From positions 1 to 20,140 of the forward strand of contig JASMAE010000210.1 in NCBI GenBank assembly GCA_030754475.1: a stretch of 20,140 bases of DNA, given 5' to 3'. The DNA is from Rhodospirillales bacterium (GTDB lineage: Bacteria > Pseudomonadota > Alphaproteobacteria > Rhodospirillales > JASLLV01). Made by a program: the position numbers and the translations under genes. How positions within the stretch are numbered: position 1 is the stretch's first letter; every line of letters begins with the position of its first letter. Shown in pieces: positions 7,567-15,219 of this stretch. The notes under the pieces are model-generated. The model was not told the DNA's origin and made no database searches. It saw only the letters and a list, made by a program, of their open reading frames with translations.

Positions 7567-8711
7567 AGGGAATCGGGTTCGCGCTCGTCGCGAAAGACGG
7601 CTGCGCCCGGCGCGGGCGCCTCGAGACCGCCCACGGCACCGTCGAGACGCCGGCCTTCATGCCGGTCGGCACCGCCGCCACGGTCAAGGGCATGACGTCG
7701 GAGGCACTGGCCGACACCGGCGCCCGGATCGTGCTCGCCAACACCTACCACCTGATGCTGCGCCCCGGCGCCGAACGCGTCCGGGCGCTCGGCGGGCTGC
7801 ACCGGTTCATGAACTGGCCGGGTCCGATCCTGACGGATTCGGGGGGCTTCCAGGTGATGTCGCTCTCCGCGCTCAGGGACGTGACGGAATCGGGCGTCGC
7901 GTTCCGCTCGCACATCGACGGCGCGCGCTTCGAGCTCACGCCCGAGCGCGCGGTGGAGATCCAGGTGATGCTCGGCGCCGACATCGCCATGACGCTCGAC
8001 GAATGCGTGCCCCATCCGCGCCCCAAGGACGACGTCGCCCGGGCGATGCGGCTCACCGGCCGCTGGGCCGAACGTTCGAAGGCGGCGTTCGTCGCCACAC
8101 CCGGGCACGGACTGTTCGGCATCGTCCAGGGTGGCTCCTTCGAGGATCTGCGCGCCGAATCCGCGAACCATCTCGTGCGAACCGGGTTCGACGGCTACGC
8201 GCTCGGCGGGTTCGCGGTGGGGGAAGAGAAGGCGGTCATGTTGTCCGTACTCGAGGCCACGGCGCCGCTGCTGCCGGCGGACGCGCCGCGCTACCTCATG
8301 GGCGTGGGCAAGCCCGAAGACCTTGTCGAAGCGGTGGCGCGCGGCATCGACATGTTCGACTGCGTGCTTCCGACGCGCTCGGGCCGGACCGGCCAGGCGT
8401 TCACGCGCGAAGGCGCGTTGAACCTTCGCAACGCGGTTCACGTTGACGATCCGAGGCCTTTGGATGAATCTTGCGCGTGCCCGGTCTGCCGCGGCTACGG
8501 CCGGGCCTACGTCAATCATCTGGTCCGCGCCGGCGAGATCCTGGGTTCCGTCCTGTTGACTTGGCATAACCTTCATTACTATCAGGACCTGATGGAGGAG
8601 GTGCGCGGCGCCATCGCGGACGGCCGCTTCCAGGCCTTCGCCAGCGAATTCGCGGCCGGCCGCGCGGACGCGGGCGCCGCCAGGGCCGCGCGGGCGCGAG
8701 GAGGCCGATAA
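7563..8711 (+). CDS. tgt: tRNA-guanine transglycosylase Tgt
   Basis: Exchanges guanine-34 of tRNA for preQ1, the entry step of queuosine into tRNA. It has 382 residues, close to the usual 375-385. Asp92 lies in the conserved ILTDSGGFQVMS and Asp266 in DMFDCVLPTR, the nucleophile by comparison with Zymomonas Asp280. The zinc site is Cys304, Cys306, Cys309 and His335, with family spacing. The FGIVQGGSFEDLR and YALGGFAVGE blocks line the base pocket. The start is a GTG at 7563 that overlaps the queA stop codon by three bases; this gives the usual N-terminus GFALVAKDG. An alanine-, glycine- and arginine-rich C-terminal tail of about 20 residues is the only unusual part. Second gene of the operon. 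Confidence 0.97.
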   Translation: MKGIGFALVAKDGCARRGRLETAHGTVETPAFMPVGTAATVKGMTSEALADTGARIVLANTYHLMLRPGAERVRALGGLHRFMNWPGPILTDSGGFQVMSLSALRDVTESGVAFRSHIDGARFELTPERAVEIQVMLGADIAMTLDECVPHPRPKDDVARAMRLTGRWAERSKAAFVATPGHGLFGIVQGGSFEDLRAESANHLVRTGFDGYALGGFAVGEEKAVMLSVLEATAPLLPADAPRYLMGVGKPEDLVEAVARGIDMFDCVLPTRSGRTGQAFTREGALNLRNAVHVDDPRPLDESCACPVCRGYGRAYVNHLVRAGEILGSVLLTWHNLHYYQDLMEEVRGAIADGRFQAFASEFAAGRADAGAARAARARGGR

Positions 8712-8713
8712 CC

Positions 8714-9178
8714 ATGGCCAAGCACGAAGAGGAAACGCTTACCCAGCTCGGGCGCGAGGCGAAGATCCCGGCCTCGCCCGCCGAAGCGGTCCTCGAAAGC
8801 GTCGCCAACCCGCATCCCGATACCGTTTACGTGGTGCGTTTCACGTGTCCCGAGTTCACCTCGATCTGCCCGCTTACGGGCCAGCCCGATTTCGCGCATC
8901 TCGTCATCGACTACGTGCCGGACGCCCGCATCGTCGAGAGCAAGTCGCTCAAGCTGTTCCTCGCGTCCTTCCGCAACCACGGCGCCTTCCACGAGGATTG
9001 CACCGTCGCCATCGCCAAGCGCTTGGTGGACGTTCTCGCGCCCAATTGGCTGCGCCTCGGCGGCTATTGGTATCCGCGCGGCGGCATGCCCATCGACGTC
9101 TTCTACCAGACCGGGCCCGCGCCGGACGGCCTCTGGCTGCCCGACCAGGGCGTCGCGCCCTATCGCGGGCGCGGCTGA
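8714..9178 (+). CDS. queF: NADPH-dependent preQ0 reductase QueF (type I)
   Basis: Reduces the nitrile of 7-cyano-7-deazaguanine (preQ0) to preQ1, the substrate of Tgt. At 154 residues it is the short, unimodular type I enzyme. Cys52 in ICPLTGQPD is the thioimide-forming cysteine, Asp59 is the proton donor, ESKSLKLF at 75-82 is the QueF NADPH-binding motif, and His93-Glu94 (FHE) is the substrate pair. The start ATG lies two bases after the tgt stop, with GAGGAGG about 9 bases upstream inside the end of tgt. Third and last gene of the operon; repeat A3 and a strong hairpin follow and may end transcription. Confidence 0.97.
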   Translation: MAKHEEETLTQLGREAKIPASPAEAVLESVANPHPDTVYVVRFTCPEFTSICPLTGQPDFAHLVIDYVPDARIVESKSLKLFLASFRNHGAFHEDCTVAIAKRLVDVLAPNWLRLGGYWYPRGGMPIDVFYQTGPAPDGLWLPDQGVAPYRGRG

Positions 9179-9191
9179 ACGCGGCCGCCGA

Positions 9192-9284
9192 GAGCGTTAT
9201 CCACTTACGTGGAAGCGCACCGGCCCGCACACCGGGCCGAAGCCGAACAAACGGATAGTGCGCCAGAGCATGAAATCATGATTT
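9192..9284 (+). repeat. Family A dispersed repeat, copy A3 (internally deleted)
   Basis: Keeps both ends of family A (GCGTTATCC at the left, AAACGGATAGTGCGC at the right, then the outer right end) but lacks about 50-60 bases of the middle. A new perfect 7-bp hairpin with a 5-base loop remains: CGGCCCG 9221-9227 and CGGGCCG 9233-9239. Starts 13 bases after the queF stop. Confidence 0.75.
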
Positions 9285-9287
9285 GAA

Positions 9288-9314
9288 GGTCTGTTTCTCA
9301 CCCCGAAACAGACC
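9288..9314. repeat. Family B palindrome / possible terminator after queF
   Basis: GGTCTGTTTC and GAAACAGACC form a perfect 10-bp stem with a 7-base loop (TCACCCC). There is no run of T after it, so it is not a classic intrinsic terminator. A nearly identical unit follows repeat A4 at 15220-15246. A weaker member (GTGACCCGGAGCAGAC) lies at about 9343-9359. Confidence 0.75.
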
Positions 9315-9458
9315 TCGAGCGGCCTCGCCGCGGGCTGCCGCCCGTGACCCGGAGCAGACGGTCAAAAGCTGAATCCCGGCGAGGCTCGGGAACTGCGAGT
9401 TCCTTCGTATCCGGGCCCGCCTCAACGGCCCGATGGGCACCCGGATCTTGAGATACGC

Positions 9459-10199
9459 TTAAATCGCTTGGGCGATGATGTACGCGCCCAAGAGAAGCAA
9501 CGACGCGAAAAAGACCTGCCGGAACCGTTGCTCCGGGATCTTCCCCCGCAGCCTTCGACCGGCAACCATGCCGGCGAGGGCAGGCGCCAGGGCCACACTT
9601 GATGCCAGCCCGAGTTCCTGAGACAAAAGCCCAACGCCTTGCAAAGCGACGGCCAAGGCCAGTGTCGATGCGGCAAAAAGCATTCCCATGGATTGGATGA
9701 GCATGTCGCGAGGCAATCCTATGGCCTGTAGGTAAAGAACGCCGGGCACGCCGAATGATCCGGTCATGCCGGCGAGGATGCCGTTCACGGTTCCCATCGC
9801 CGGGCCGGCCCAAACTTCCTGTGACGTCGAAATGGACAGCCGAAAGCCGGCAAGGCTCACCAGCGAGTAGACAACCAACAACAACCCGAGCAGTCCCGAG
9901 AGCAAGCGTAGATCGGCGCGCGTAAGGACGGCCGTCCCGATCCATACCGTAACGGTCGCCATCACGAGAAACGGCCATGTCCGCCGCAGTATGGCCTTGG
10001 CGCTTCCGCCGCTCAGCGCCTGCCAGACGTTCGTGACGAGTGCGGGCACGAGAAGCAGCGCCATGGCCTGCGGAAGGCCGATGGCCGCGGTCAAGAGGCC
10101 CAAACTCAGGATCGGCAGCCCCAAACCGATCACGCCCTTTACGGCGCCGGCGACGAGGAACGTCGCGAAGATGGCGATCAGCGAGGGCGCGTCGAACAT
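9459..10199 (-). CDS. TauE/SafE-family membrane permease (sulfite/anion exporter family)
   Basis: A 246-residue, highly hydrophobic inner-membrane protein with about seven or eight predicted helices. It opens with the family-type FLVAGAVKGVIGLGLP and has the internal half-repeat AMGTVNGILAGMTGSFGVPGVLYLQ. The two glycine/proline-rich 'GxxxGxxG.G.P' halves are typical of TauE/SafE proteins, which export sulfite, sulfoacetate or related anions. The substrate cannot be told from sequence. Length agrees with the family. It lies downstream of the glutamate dehydrogenase-like gene on the same strand, but 328 bases of repeat-containing DNA separate them, so co-transcription is doubtful. Confidence 0.9.
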   Translation of the reverse strand: MFDAPSLIAIFATFLVAGAVKGVIGLGLPILSLGLLTAAIGLPQAMALLLVPALVTNVWQALSGGSAKAILRRTWPFLVMATVTVWIGTAVLTRADLRLLSGLLGLLLVVYSLVSLAGFRLSISTSQEVWAGPAMGTVNGILAGMTGSFGVPGVLYLQAIGLPRDMLIQSMGMLFAASTLALAVALQGVGLLSQELGLASSVALAPALAGMVAGRRLRGKIPEQRFRQVFFASLLLLGAYIIAQAI

Positions 10200-10527
10200 C
10201 GCCCCACCCTATTACACAACGTGCGCCAAGCAGATCGCCTTACGGCGCCCGTCCGATTTCCGGTTATGGCCAAACCCCGAAGTGAACACGGTCGAATCAA
10301 TCGACCACTCGTGGGCGATAAGCAGTCATTTCGTCCCGCGGTGTCCGCTCGACCTCCCTTAGCGGACCATTTTCGGGGCTGGTGTTGACGTCCGCTCACG
10401 ACCCGGAGCGGACATCCAGATGCGGCCTTCCCCATTCGACGTTTATTGCCGTACGCACATTCTTTCGCTTCTCCGCCATCGCCGGCAAGAAGAGCTCGCC
10501 TGCCCTGCCGCGGCCGGGCGGTCTGCC
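10200..10527. other. Intergenic region filled by family B palindromes
   Basis: Between the TauE-like and dehydrogenase genes. From about 10298 to 10425 it is roughly 80% identical to 17410-17544 by eye. It contains perfect stems GTCCGCT/AGCGGAC (10343-10349 with 10361-10367) and GTCCGCTC/GAGCGGAC (10390-10397 with 10406-10413). A degenerate TTATGGCCAAA unit lies near 10264. No gene seen. Confidence 0.75.
10298..10425. repeat. Family B palindrome array, copy 1
   Basis: Two perfect hairpins and one degenerate hairpin, arranged like those in the array at 17410-17544, with the shared linker CATTTCGTCCCGCGGTG between the first and second. Function unknown. Confidence 0.75.
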
Positions 10528-11850
10528 TCAGGTGCGGAAGTAGGCACGCGTGCCGCGGGCGTGCAGGGACTCGCTGATCCGTTGCAGGGCGAGGACATAG
10601 GCCGCGGTTCGCATGTCGGTCTTCTTATCCTGGTGGATCTCCCACGTCAGGTCGGCGGCCGGCCGCATGATCTGGATGAGCCGCGAGTGCACGTCGTCCA
10701 GGGTCCAGTAGTAGCCGGCTCGGTTCTGCGCCCACTCGAAGTACGAGACGACGACGCCTCCGGCGTTGGCCAGGATGTCGGGAATCACCATGATGCCCTT
10801 TTCGTTGAGAATGTCGTCGGCGCCCGGCGTGGTCGGCCCGTTGGCCAGCTCGAAGATAATCCGCGCCTTGACGTTGGCCGCGTTCTCCCTGTGGATCTGG
10901 TTCTCCAAGGCCCCCGGCGCCAGGTTGTCGCACTCGCACTCCACCAGCTCGTCGTTGGTGATCTCCTTGCGGTTGCCGTTGGTCGGCGCGCCGGCCACCT
11001 GCCCTGTCGTGCTTTTGTGCTCCATCACTCGGTAGGGGTCCATGCCGTCGGGATCGTAGATCGCGCCCTGGGAATCCGACACCCCGACGATGCGATAGCC
11101 GTCGTCGTGTAGCAGGCGCGCGCAGTGATAGGACGCGTTGCCGAAACCGAGCAGGGCGATGCTCGACTTCTCCGGCACCAGACCCAGCCTCTTTTCCAGG
11201 TGCCGCAGGACGACGTATCCGCCGCGCCCGGTGGCGTCGTCGCGGCCGAGCGAGCCGCCCAGGACGATCGGCTTGCCGGTGATCACCGCCGGCGTCTGCT
11301 CGCCGACGATGACGCCGTACTCGTGGGCCATCCAACCCATGATCATGGAATTGGTGTAGACGTCGGGCGCCGGGATGTCCCGGTCCGGTCCGATGAAGCG
11401 GGAGAAGGCGCGGGCATAGGCGCGGCTCAAGCGCTCCAGCTCGGTATGGGAAAGCGCGGTCGGATCGACGCTGACCCCGCCCTTGCCGCCGCCGAACGGC
11501 AGGTCCACGACGGCGCACTTGAAGGTCATCCAGAACGCGAGCGCGATCACCTCCTCCATGGTCACCGAGGGATGGTAGCGTATGCCTCCTTTGGTCGGGC
11601 CGCGGGTGTCGTCGTAGCGGCAGCGCCAGGCGGCGAACAACCGCAGGGACCCGTCGTCCATGCGGACCATCAGGCGGGCCGACAGGGTCTCTTGGGGATA
11701 GCTGAGCTTCTCATAGGCGTCGGCGTCGACGTGGAGGTATTCCGCCGCGTGCTGCAGGCGCCGGCGGGCGCGCTCGAACAGCGAAGGCCCTTCGACTATC
11801 GGCGCCGGAGCCTTCGGATTCGGAGAGAGTTGTTGCTCGGTATTTTCCAC
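10528..11850 (-). CDS. Glu/Leu/Phe/Val dehydrogenase (glutamate dehydrogenase-like)
   Basis: NAD(P)-dependent oxidative deamination of an amino acid, most likely glutamate. It has 440 residues from the chosen start, the usual length. The three lysines of the hexameric GDH active site are in place: Lys88 (PTKGGIRYHP), Lys111 (MTFKCAV) and Lys123 (FGGGKGG). The aspartate loop is DRDIPAPDVYTN. The dinucleotide-binding loop is LLGFGNASYHCARLL, where GNAS replaces the commoner GNVG. Cofactor preference and substrate (Glu against Leu or Phe) cannot be settled by eye. The GTG at 11850 is preferred because GGAGG lies 7 bases upstream; an ATG at 11904 in the same frame has no good ribosome-binding site. 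Confidence 0.93.
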   Translation of the reverse strand: MENTEQQLSPNPKAPAPIVEGPSLFERARRRLQHAAEYLHVDADAYEKLSYPQETLSARLMVRMDDGSLRLFAAWRCRYDDTRGPTKGGIRYHPSVTMEEVIALAFWMTFKCAVVDLPFGGGKGGVSVDPTALSHTELERLSRAYARAFSRFIGPDRDIPAPDVYTNSMIMGWMAHEYGVIVGEQTPAVITGKPIVLGGSLGRDDATGRGGYVVLRHLEKRLGLVPEKSSIALLGFGNASYHCARLLHDDGYRIVGVSDSQGAIYDPDGMDPYRVMEHKSTTGQVAGAPTNGNRKEITNDELVECECDNLAPGALENQIHRENAANVKARIIFELANGPTTPGADDILNEKGIMVIPDILANAGGVVVSYFEWAQNRAGYYWTLDDVHSRLIQIMRPAADLTWEIHQDKKTDMRTAAYVLALQRISESLHARGTRAYFRT

Positions 11851-12046
11851 ACTATTTCCTCCAGTATGGCTGATTGTGCCCCGATACCGCCCGGCAGGTA
11901 ACATGCCCGCGCTCTGGGCGTGAGCATTCTACCGATGCGCTGTGTTGGAGCGGAGATTGGGCGCCGCAGCGTCCGATGACACGGTTGAACCGGTGCTTCA
12001 GGCATGGCCATCCCGTGGCGCGGCTGAATGTTGGGTAGCCGGATGG
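11851..12046. other. Upstream region of the dehydrogenase gene
   Basis: About 200 bases with no convincing gene or repeat, presumably holding the promoter of the minus-strand dehydrogenase gene. Together with the transposase relic and the unassigned stretch that follows (to 12464) it makes a gene-poor gap of about 600 bases. Confidence 0.4.
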
Positions 12047-12262
12047 TCATGTTGGGACGGGTTTCGATCCGCGCCGATTGTTGCGGTGCAGGATGTCAGA
12101 AAACGGGTCACGGGGCAACGCATCCTCGGCCAATTGGAACGCGACGAATAGACCGCGCCGCACCACCTTCTCGCCGGTCTTGACCACCCTTGATCGGCCT
12201 TGACGCTCAAGCGCGCAGCGTGGTTATCGATCAAAGCTCCAGGGGCTTCGGCGGAGCCGAGG
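12047..12262 (-). pseudogene. Decayed C-terminal fragment of an IS1380-like transposase
   Basis: On the minus strand, 12187-12047 reads VVKTGEKVVRRGLFVAFQLA then EDALPRDPFSDIL. This resembles the C-terminal end of IS1380-type DDE transposases as I recall it (pattern like LIKIGAKVVRHxxYVxFQLAEVAVPRELFAAIL). Just upstream, in other frames, are PWS (about 12240) and TLR (about 12214), where the family has PWSLTTLREKL; stops and frameshifts intervene. So only a broken tail is left. No inverted repeats or target duplication were found. The family assignment rests on recalled consensus, not a search. Confidence 0.45.
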
Positions 12263-12464
12263 TCCGCTATAGGCTGACAGCAGCGGTGCGGGCGCGCACC
12301 CGCGCATCACCGGTATCTTCCGCGAAGGGGACGTCGGCGCATTACCGCCATCTTCGTCCGTGTCTTTGGCGGATCGCGCGTGAATCCGCGCTGTTCCAAT
12401 TAAGAGCAATCCGTTCAAGCGAGGCGATGCGACTCGGCGAACGTGGACGACGATCAAAAGCCCT
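12263..12464. other. Unassigned stretch next to the transposase relic
   Basis: No convincing gene on either strand. It may be further decayed transposon sequence, since it continues upstream of the readable transposase tail, but I could not recognise any motif in it. Confidence 0.35.
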
Positions 12465-12962
12465 TCAGCCGGCGGTGGCCGTGTTCTGAGCCTCGCGCCT
12501 GCGGATCATCCACCAGACCGCGAGCGCGCCGATCATCTTCGACGCCGTCATGGCGGCGACGCCCGCCGCGGAGAACAACCCGACGCCGGCCAAGAAGACG
12601 GCGCTGTCGACGGGCGTCCCCAGCGCGCTCGAATAAAGAATCCGCTCGGACAGCGATTTGCCCGTGAAGCTGTAGACGGCCCAGTCGACAAGCTCGCTCA
12701 CGGCGAACGCGGCCGCGCTTGCGATCGCGACAAAGGGATCGGCCATCACATAGCTGAGGATGGCGCCGGCCAGCATCGCCGCCAAAACGAAGTGCCCGAT
12801 CTCGCGTTGGGCGAAGTCGCGGACGACGAAGACGAACCCGACGACGAGCGAGACCGGTGGCCACAGGGTGCCGCCGGGAAGCGCGACCAGGGGGACCACG
12901 GTGAAGGCCCAGTTCACCGCCACGATCAGGACGACGTAAAGGATCGTGTACTTGAAGCGCAT
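12465..12962 (-). CDS. VUT/YhhQ-family transporter, likely queuosine-precursor importer
   Basis: A 165-residue integral membrane protein of the Vut_1 (COG1738) family, to which E. coli YhhQ, the preQ0/preQ1/queuosine-precursor transporter, belongs. Typical blocks are MRFKYTILYVVLIVAVNW, FVVRDFAQREIGH, ADPFVAIASAAAFAVSELVD and GTPVDSAVFLAGVG; about five or six helices can be placed. It is shorter than YhhQ (about 220 residues) but agrees with the shorter VUT proteins of alphaproteobacteria. The ATG at 12962 begins right at the family N-terminus; the open frame extends upstream into queG on the other strand, which is a shadow. It is divergent from queG with 76 bases between starts, so they probably share a control region, and this context supports a queuosine-related substrate. 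Confidence 0.88.
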   Translation of the reverse strand: MRFKYTILYVVLIVAVNWAFTVVPLVALPGGTLWPPVSLVVGFVFVVRDFAQREIGHFVLAAMLAGAILSYVMADPFVAIASAAAFAVSELVDWAVYSFTGKSLSERILYSSALGTPVDSAVFLAGVGLFSAAGVAAMTASKMIGALAVWWMIRRREAQNTATAG

Positions 12963-13038
12963 GCCGCCCCGGCGATTTCGTTTCACGCTCGCGAGCGCGC
13001 TGGATACCATAGCGGCGCGAAGCGCGCGAGGTTGCTTC

Positions 13039-14235
13039 ATGCACGATATCCTCATGCACGATGTCAAGGACGCCATCCGCGCCCGCGCCTCTGACGTGGG
13101 CTTCGCCGCCGTCAGGTTCGCGTCCGCCGAACGCGATCCGGCACGGGCCGGCGATCTTGACGTGTTCCTCGATAGGGGCCTCCACGGCGACATGGCCTGG
13201 ATGGCGGCGACGCGGGCGAGGCGCGCCGATCCCACGGTGCTGTGGCCCGACGCGCGGACGGTGATCGCGCTCGGCGCCAACTACAGCCCCGACGACGATC
13301 CGCTCGCCGTTCTTTCCGACCGGGGCGCCGGCGCCATCAGCGTCTACGCCCGCAACCGCGATTACCACGACGTGCTCAAGAAGGCGTTGAAGGAGCTGGC
13401 GGGCTGGATCGCCACGACTTATGCGTGCGAGGTCAAGGTCTTCGTCGACACCGCCCCGGTGATGGAGAAGCCGCTCGCGGCCCAGGCCGGCGTCGGCTGG
13501 CAGGGAAAGCACACCAACCTGGTCTCGCGGCGTTTTGGCTCTTGGCTGTTCCTGGGAGAGGTCTTCACGACGCTAGTGCTGCCCGTCGACGCGCCCGAGC
13601 GCGACCTCTGCGGATCGTGCGATCGCTGCCGCGCCGCCTGCCCCACCGGCGCGCTGACCGCGCCCTACCGCATAGATGCCCGGCGCTGCATCTCGTACTT
13701 GACCATCGAGCACAAGGGCCACATCGCGCGCGCGTTCCGCCGAGACATGGGAAACCGCATCTATGGCTGTGACGATTGCCTCGCCGTCTGCCCGTGGAAC
13801 AAGTTCACCCAGGCTACCGGGGACGAGGCATATCGACCATCCCCCGGACTGGACGCGCCCCGGCTGGCCGAGCTCGCGTCTCTCGACGACGCCGCGTTCC
13901 GCAGCAAGTTCGCGCGCTCGCCGATCCTGAGGACCGGACGCGACCGTTTTTTGCGCAATGTGCTGGTCGCGATCGGCAACAGCGCCGATCCGGGGTTGGC
14001 GTCGGTGGCCCAAGCGCGCCTCGATGATGCGTCCGCGCTGGTGCGTGCGATGGCGGTCTGGGCGTTGGCGCGCCTTCTCGACGCGAACGCCTTCGCCCGG
14101 CTTCGCAGATCCCGGATGGCTGGCGAAGCCGACGCCCAGGTCCGCGCCGAATGGTACGGCGCTCCCGAGGCGCCGGAAACCGACGCCTTGACCCGCCCGT
14201 TCGGAGGCGTTAGCGAAGGTACGCTCGAAGCGTGA
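13039..14235 (+). CDS. queG: Epoxyqueuosine reductase QueG
   Basis: Cobalamin- and [4Fe-4S]-dependent enzyme that reduces epoxyqueuosine in tRNA to queuosine, the last step of the pathway. It has 398 residues (E. coli about 380). The N-terminal cobalamin-binding region includes ISVYARNRDYHDVLKK. Asp137 in FVDTAPVMEK matches the catalytic aspartate of QueG. Eight cysteines for two clusters are at 191, 194, 197, 201 (CGSCDRCRAACP) and 217, 244, 247, 251 (GCDDCLAVCPWNKF). The C-terminal part (about 310-360) has HEAT-like helices that bind tRNA (RFLRNVLVAIGNSAD). The ATG at 13039 has GAGG 7 bases upstream; an ATG at 13054 is an alternative. It acts on the product of queA, 5.5 kb away. Confidence 0.96.
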   Translation: MHDILMHDVKDAIRARASDVGFAAVRFASAERDPARAGDLDVFLDRGLHGDMAWMAATRARRADPTVLWPDARTVIALGANYSPDDDPLAVLSDRGAGAISVYARNRDYHDVLKKALKELAGWIATTYACEVKVFVDTAPVMEKPLAAQAGVGWQGKHTNLVSRRFGSWLFLGEVFTTLVLPVDAPERDLCGSCDRCRAACPTGALTAPYRIDARRCISYLTIEHKGHIARAFRRDMGNRIYGCDDCLAVCPWNKFTQATGDEAYRPSPGLDAPRLAELASLDDAAFRSKFARSPILRTGRDRFLRNVLVAIGNSADPGLASVAQARLDDASALVRAMAVWALARLLDANAFARLRRSRMAGEADAQVRAEWYGAPEAPETDALTRPFGGVSEGTLEA

Positions 14236-14244
14236 AATCGGCAG

Positions 14245-15075
14245 ATGGTTGAAATCAACGAATCCCGGACCTGGCGTCGGATCGCCGCCAACGCGATCCT
14301 TTGCAGTGGCGTCTTGTTCTCGGTTGCCGCGATCGCGGCGGACGATCCCGAACCGGGCAAGAGCTTTCGCGACTGCGCGCTTTGCCCCGAAATGATGGTG
14401 GTGGGCGCGGGCAGCTTCATCATGGGATCCGACGAACGCCACGCAAACGAGCGCCCGGCGCATGAGGTGAGCATCGCCAAGCCCTTCGCGATCGGGAAGT
14501 ACGAGATCACCTTCGACGAGTGGCAGGCCTACCTCGACGACGGCGGCTGTTCAACCCGCCCCGACGACCACAAATGGGGGCGCGAGCGGCGCCCCGTCAT
14601 GAACGTCACCCACGCCGAGGCGGTGGGCTACGCCGCGTGGCTGGCGCTGAAGATCGGCAAGGTCTATCGCCTTCCCAGCGAAGCGGAATGGGAGTACGCG
14701 GCCCGCGCCGGCACCGAGACCGCTTTTTGGTGGGGAGACGAGGCCGGGGTGAACCGGGCGAACTGCCGTGACTGCGGCAGCGAATGGAGCAAAAAGAGCT
14801 CCGGGCCCGTCGGATCCTTCGCGCCCAATCCCTGGGACCTGTTTGATACCAGCGGTAACGTTTGGGAATGGGTGGCCGATTGCTGGAACCCCACCCACGA
14901 CGGAGCCCCCCAAGACGGATCGGTGCGCCTCGACGGCGAGTGTCGCAACCGCGTGATGCGCGACGGCTCATGGTACTACTTCTCGAAGAACGCCCGATCG
15001 GCCTGGCGCTGGAAGAACGACGCCCGCGTCAAGAGTTACGGCATCGGCCTCCGCGTCCTTCGCGAGCTCGACTAG
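14245..15075 (+). CDS. Secreted SUMF1/FGE-fold domain protein lacking the FGE cysteines
   Basis: A 276-residue protein with a predicted Sec signal peptide (hydrophobic 13-31, likely cleavage after Ala32) and one formylglycine-generating-enzyme-fold domain. Family blocks are VGAGSFIMGSDERHANERPAHEV, FAIGKYEITFDEWQAYL, PVMNVTHAEAVGYAAWL, RLPSEAEWEYAARAG, DTSGNVWEWVADCW and RDGSWYYFSKNARSAWRW. In true FGE the end of the domain carries two catalytic cysteines; here that segment has YYFSKNARSAW, so formylglycine formation is unlikely. Cysteines at 44, 47, 102, 174, 177, 213 and 233 suggest disulfides in the periplasm. It starts 9 bases after the queG stop, so it may be co-transcribed with it, but no link to queuosine is evident. 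The stop codon abuts repeat A4. Confidence 0.9.
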   Translation: MVEINESRTWRRIAANAILCSGVLFSVAAIAADDPEPGKSFRDCALCPEMMVVGAGSFIMGSDERHANERPAHEVSIAKPFAIGKYEITFDEWQAYLDDGGCSTRPDDHKWGRERRPVMNVTHAEAVGYAAWLALKIGKVYRLPSEAEWEYAARAGTETAFWWGDEAGVNRANCRDCGSEWSKKSSGPVGSFAPNPWDLFDTSGNVWEWVADCWNPTHDGAPQDGSVRLDGECRNRVMRDGSWYYFSKNARSAWRWKNDARVKSYGIGLRVLRELD

Positions 15076-15217
15076 GGCGTTATCCGCTGACGTGGAATCG
15101 CACCGGCCCGCACGCCTACCCGGCCGCCGCCGGAATGGTACCCTTGGGGTGGCCGGGCGGGGGTGCGGGCTGGAGCCGACTACACCGATAATGCGCTAGG
15201 GCATGTACGCATCATTT
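15076..15217 (+). repeat. Family A dispersed hairpin repeat, copy A4
   Basis: Starts on the base after the preceding gene's TAG. Left end GGGCGTTATCC, right end CCGATAATGCGC then GGGCATGTACGCATCATTT. The hairpin arms are 15107-15125 and 15151-15169, 19 bp with three mismatches (outer CCCGCAC with GTGCGGG). The outer stem differs from copy A2 (CCCGCGCCC/GGGCGCGGG) on both sides, so pairing is kept. Confidence 0.8.
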
Positions 15218-15219
15218 GA

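Noticed and set aside
12963..13038. Possible preQ1 riboswitch in the VUT/queG divergent gap
   Set aside because: The gap is only 76 bases and I could not find the compact hairpin plus A-rich tail expected of a preQ1-I aptamer on either strand.
12454..13512. 352-residue minus-strand frame over the VUT and queG region
   Set aside because: It overlaps both the VUT gene (other frame, with clear motifs) and queG (antisense). Arginine-rich shadow.
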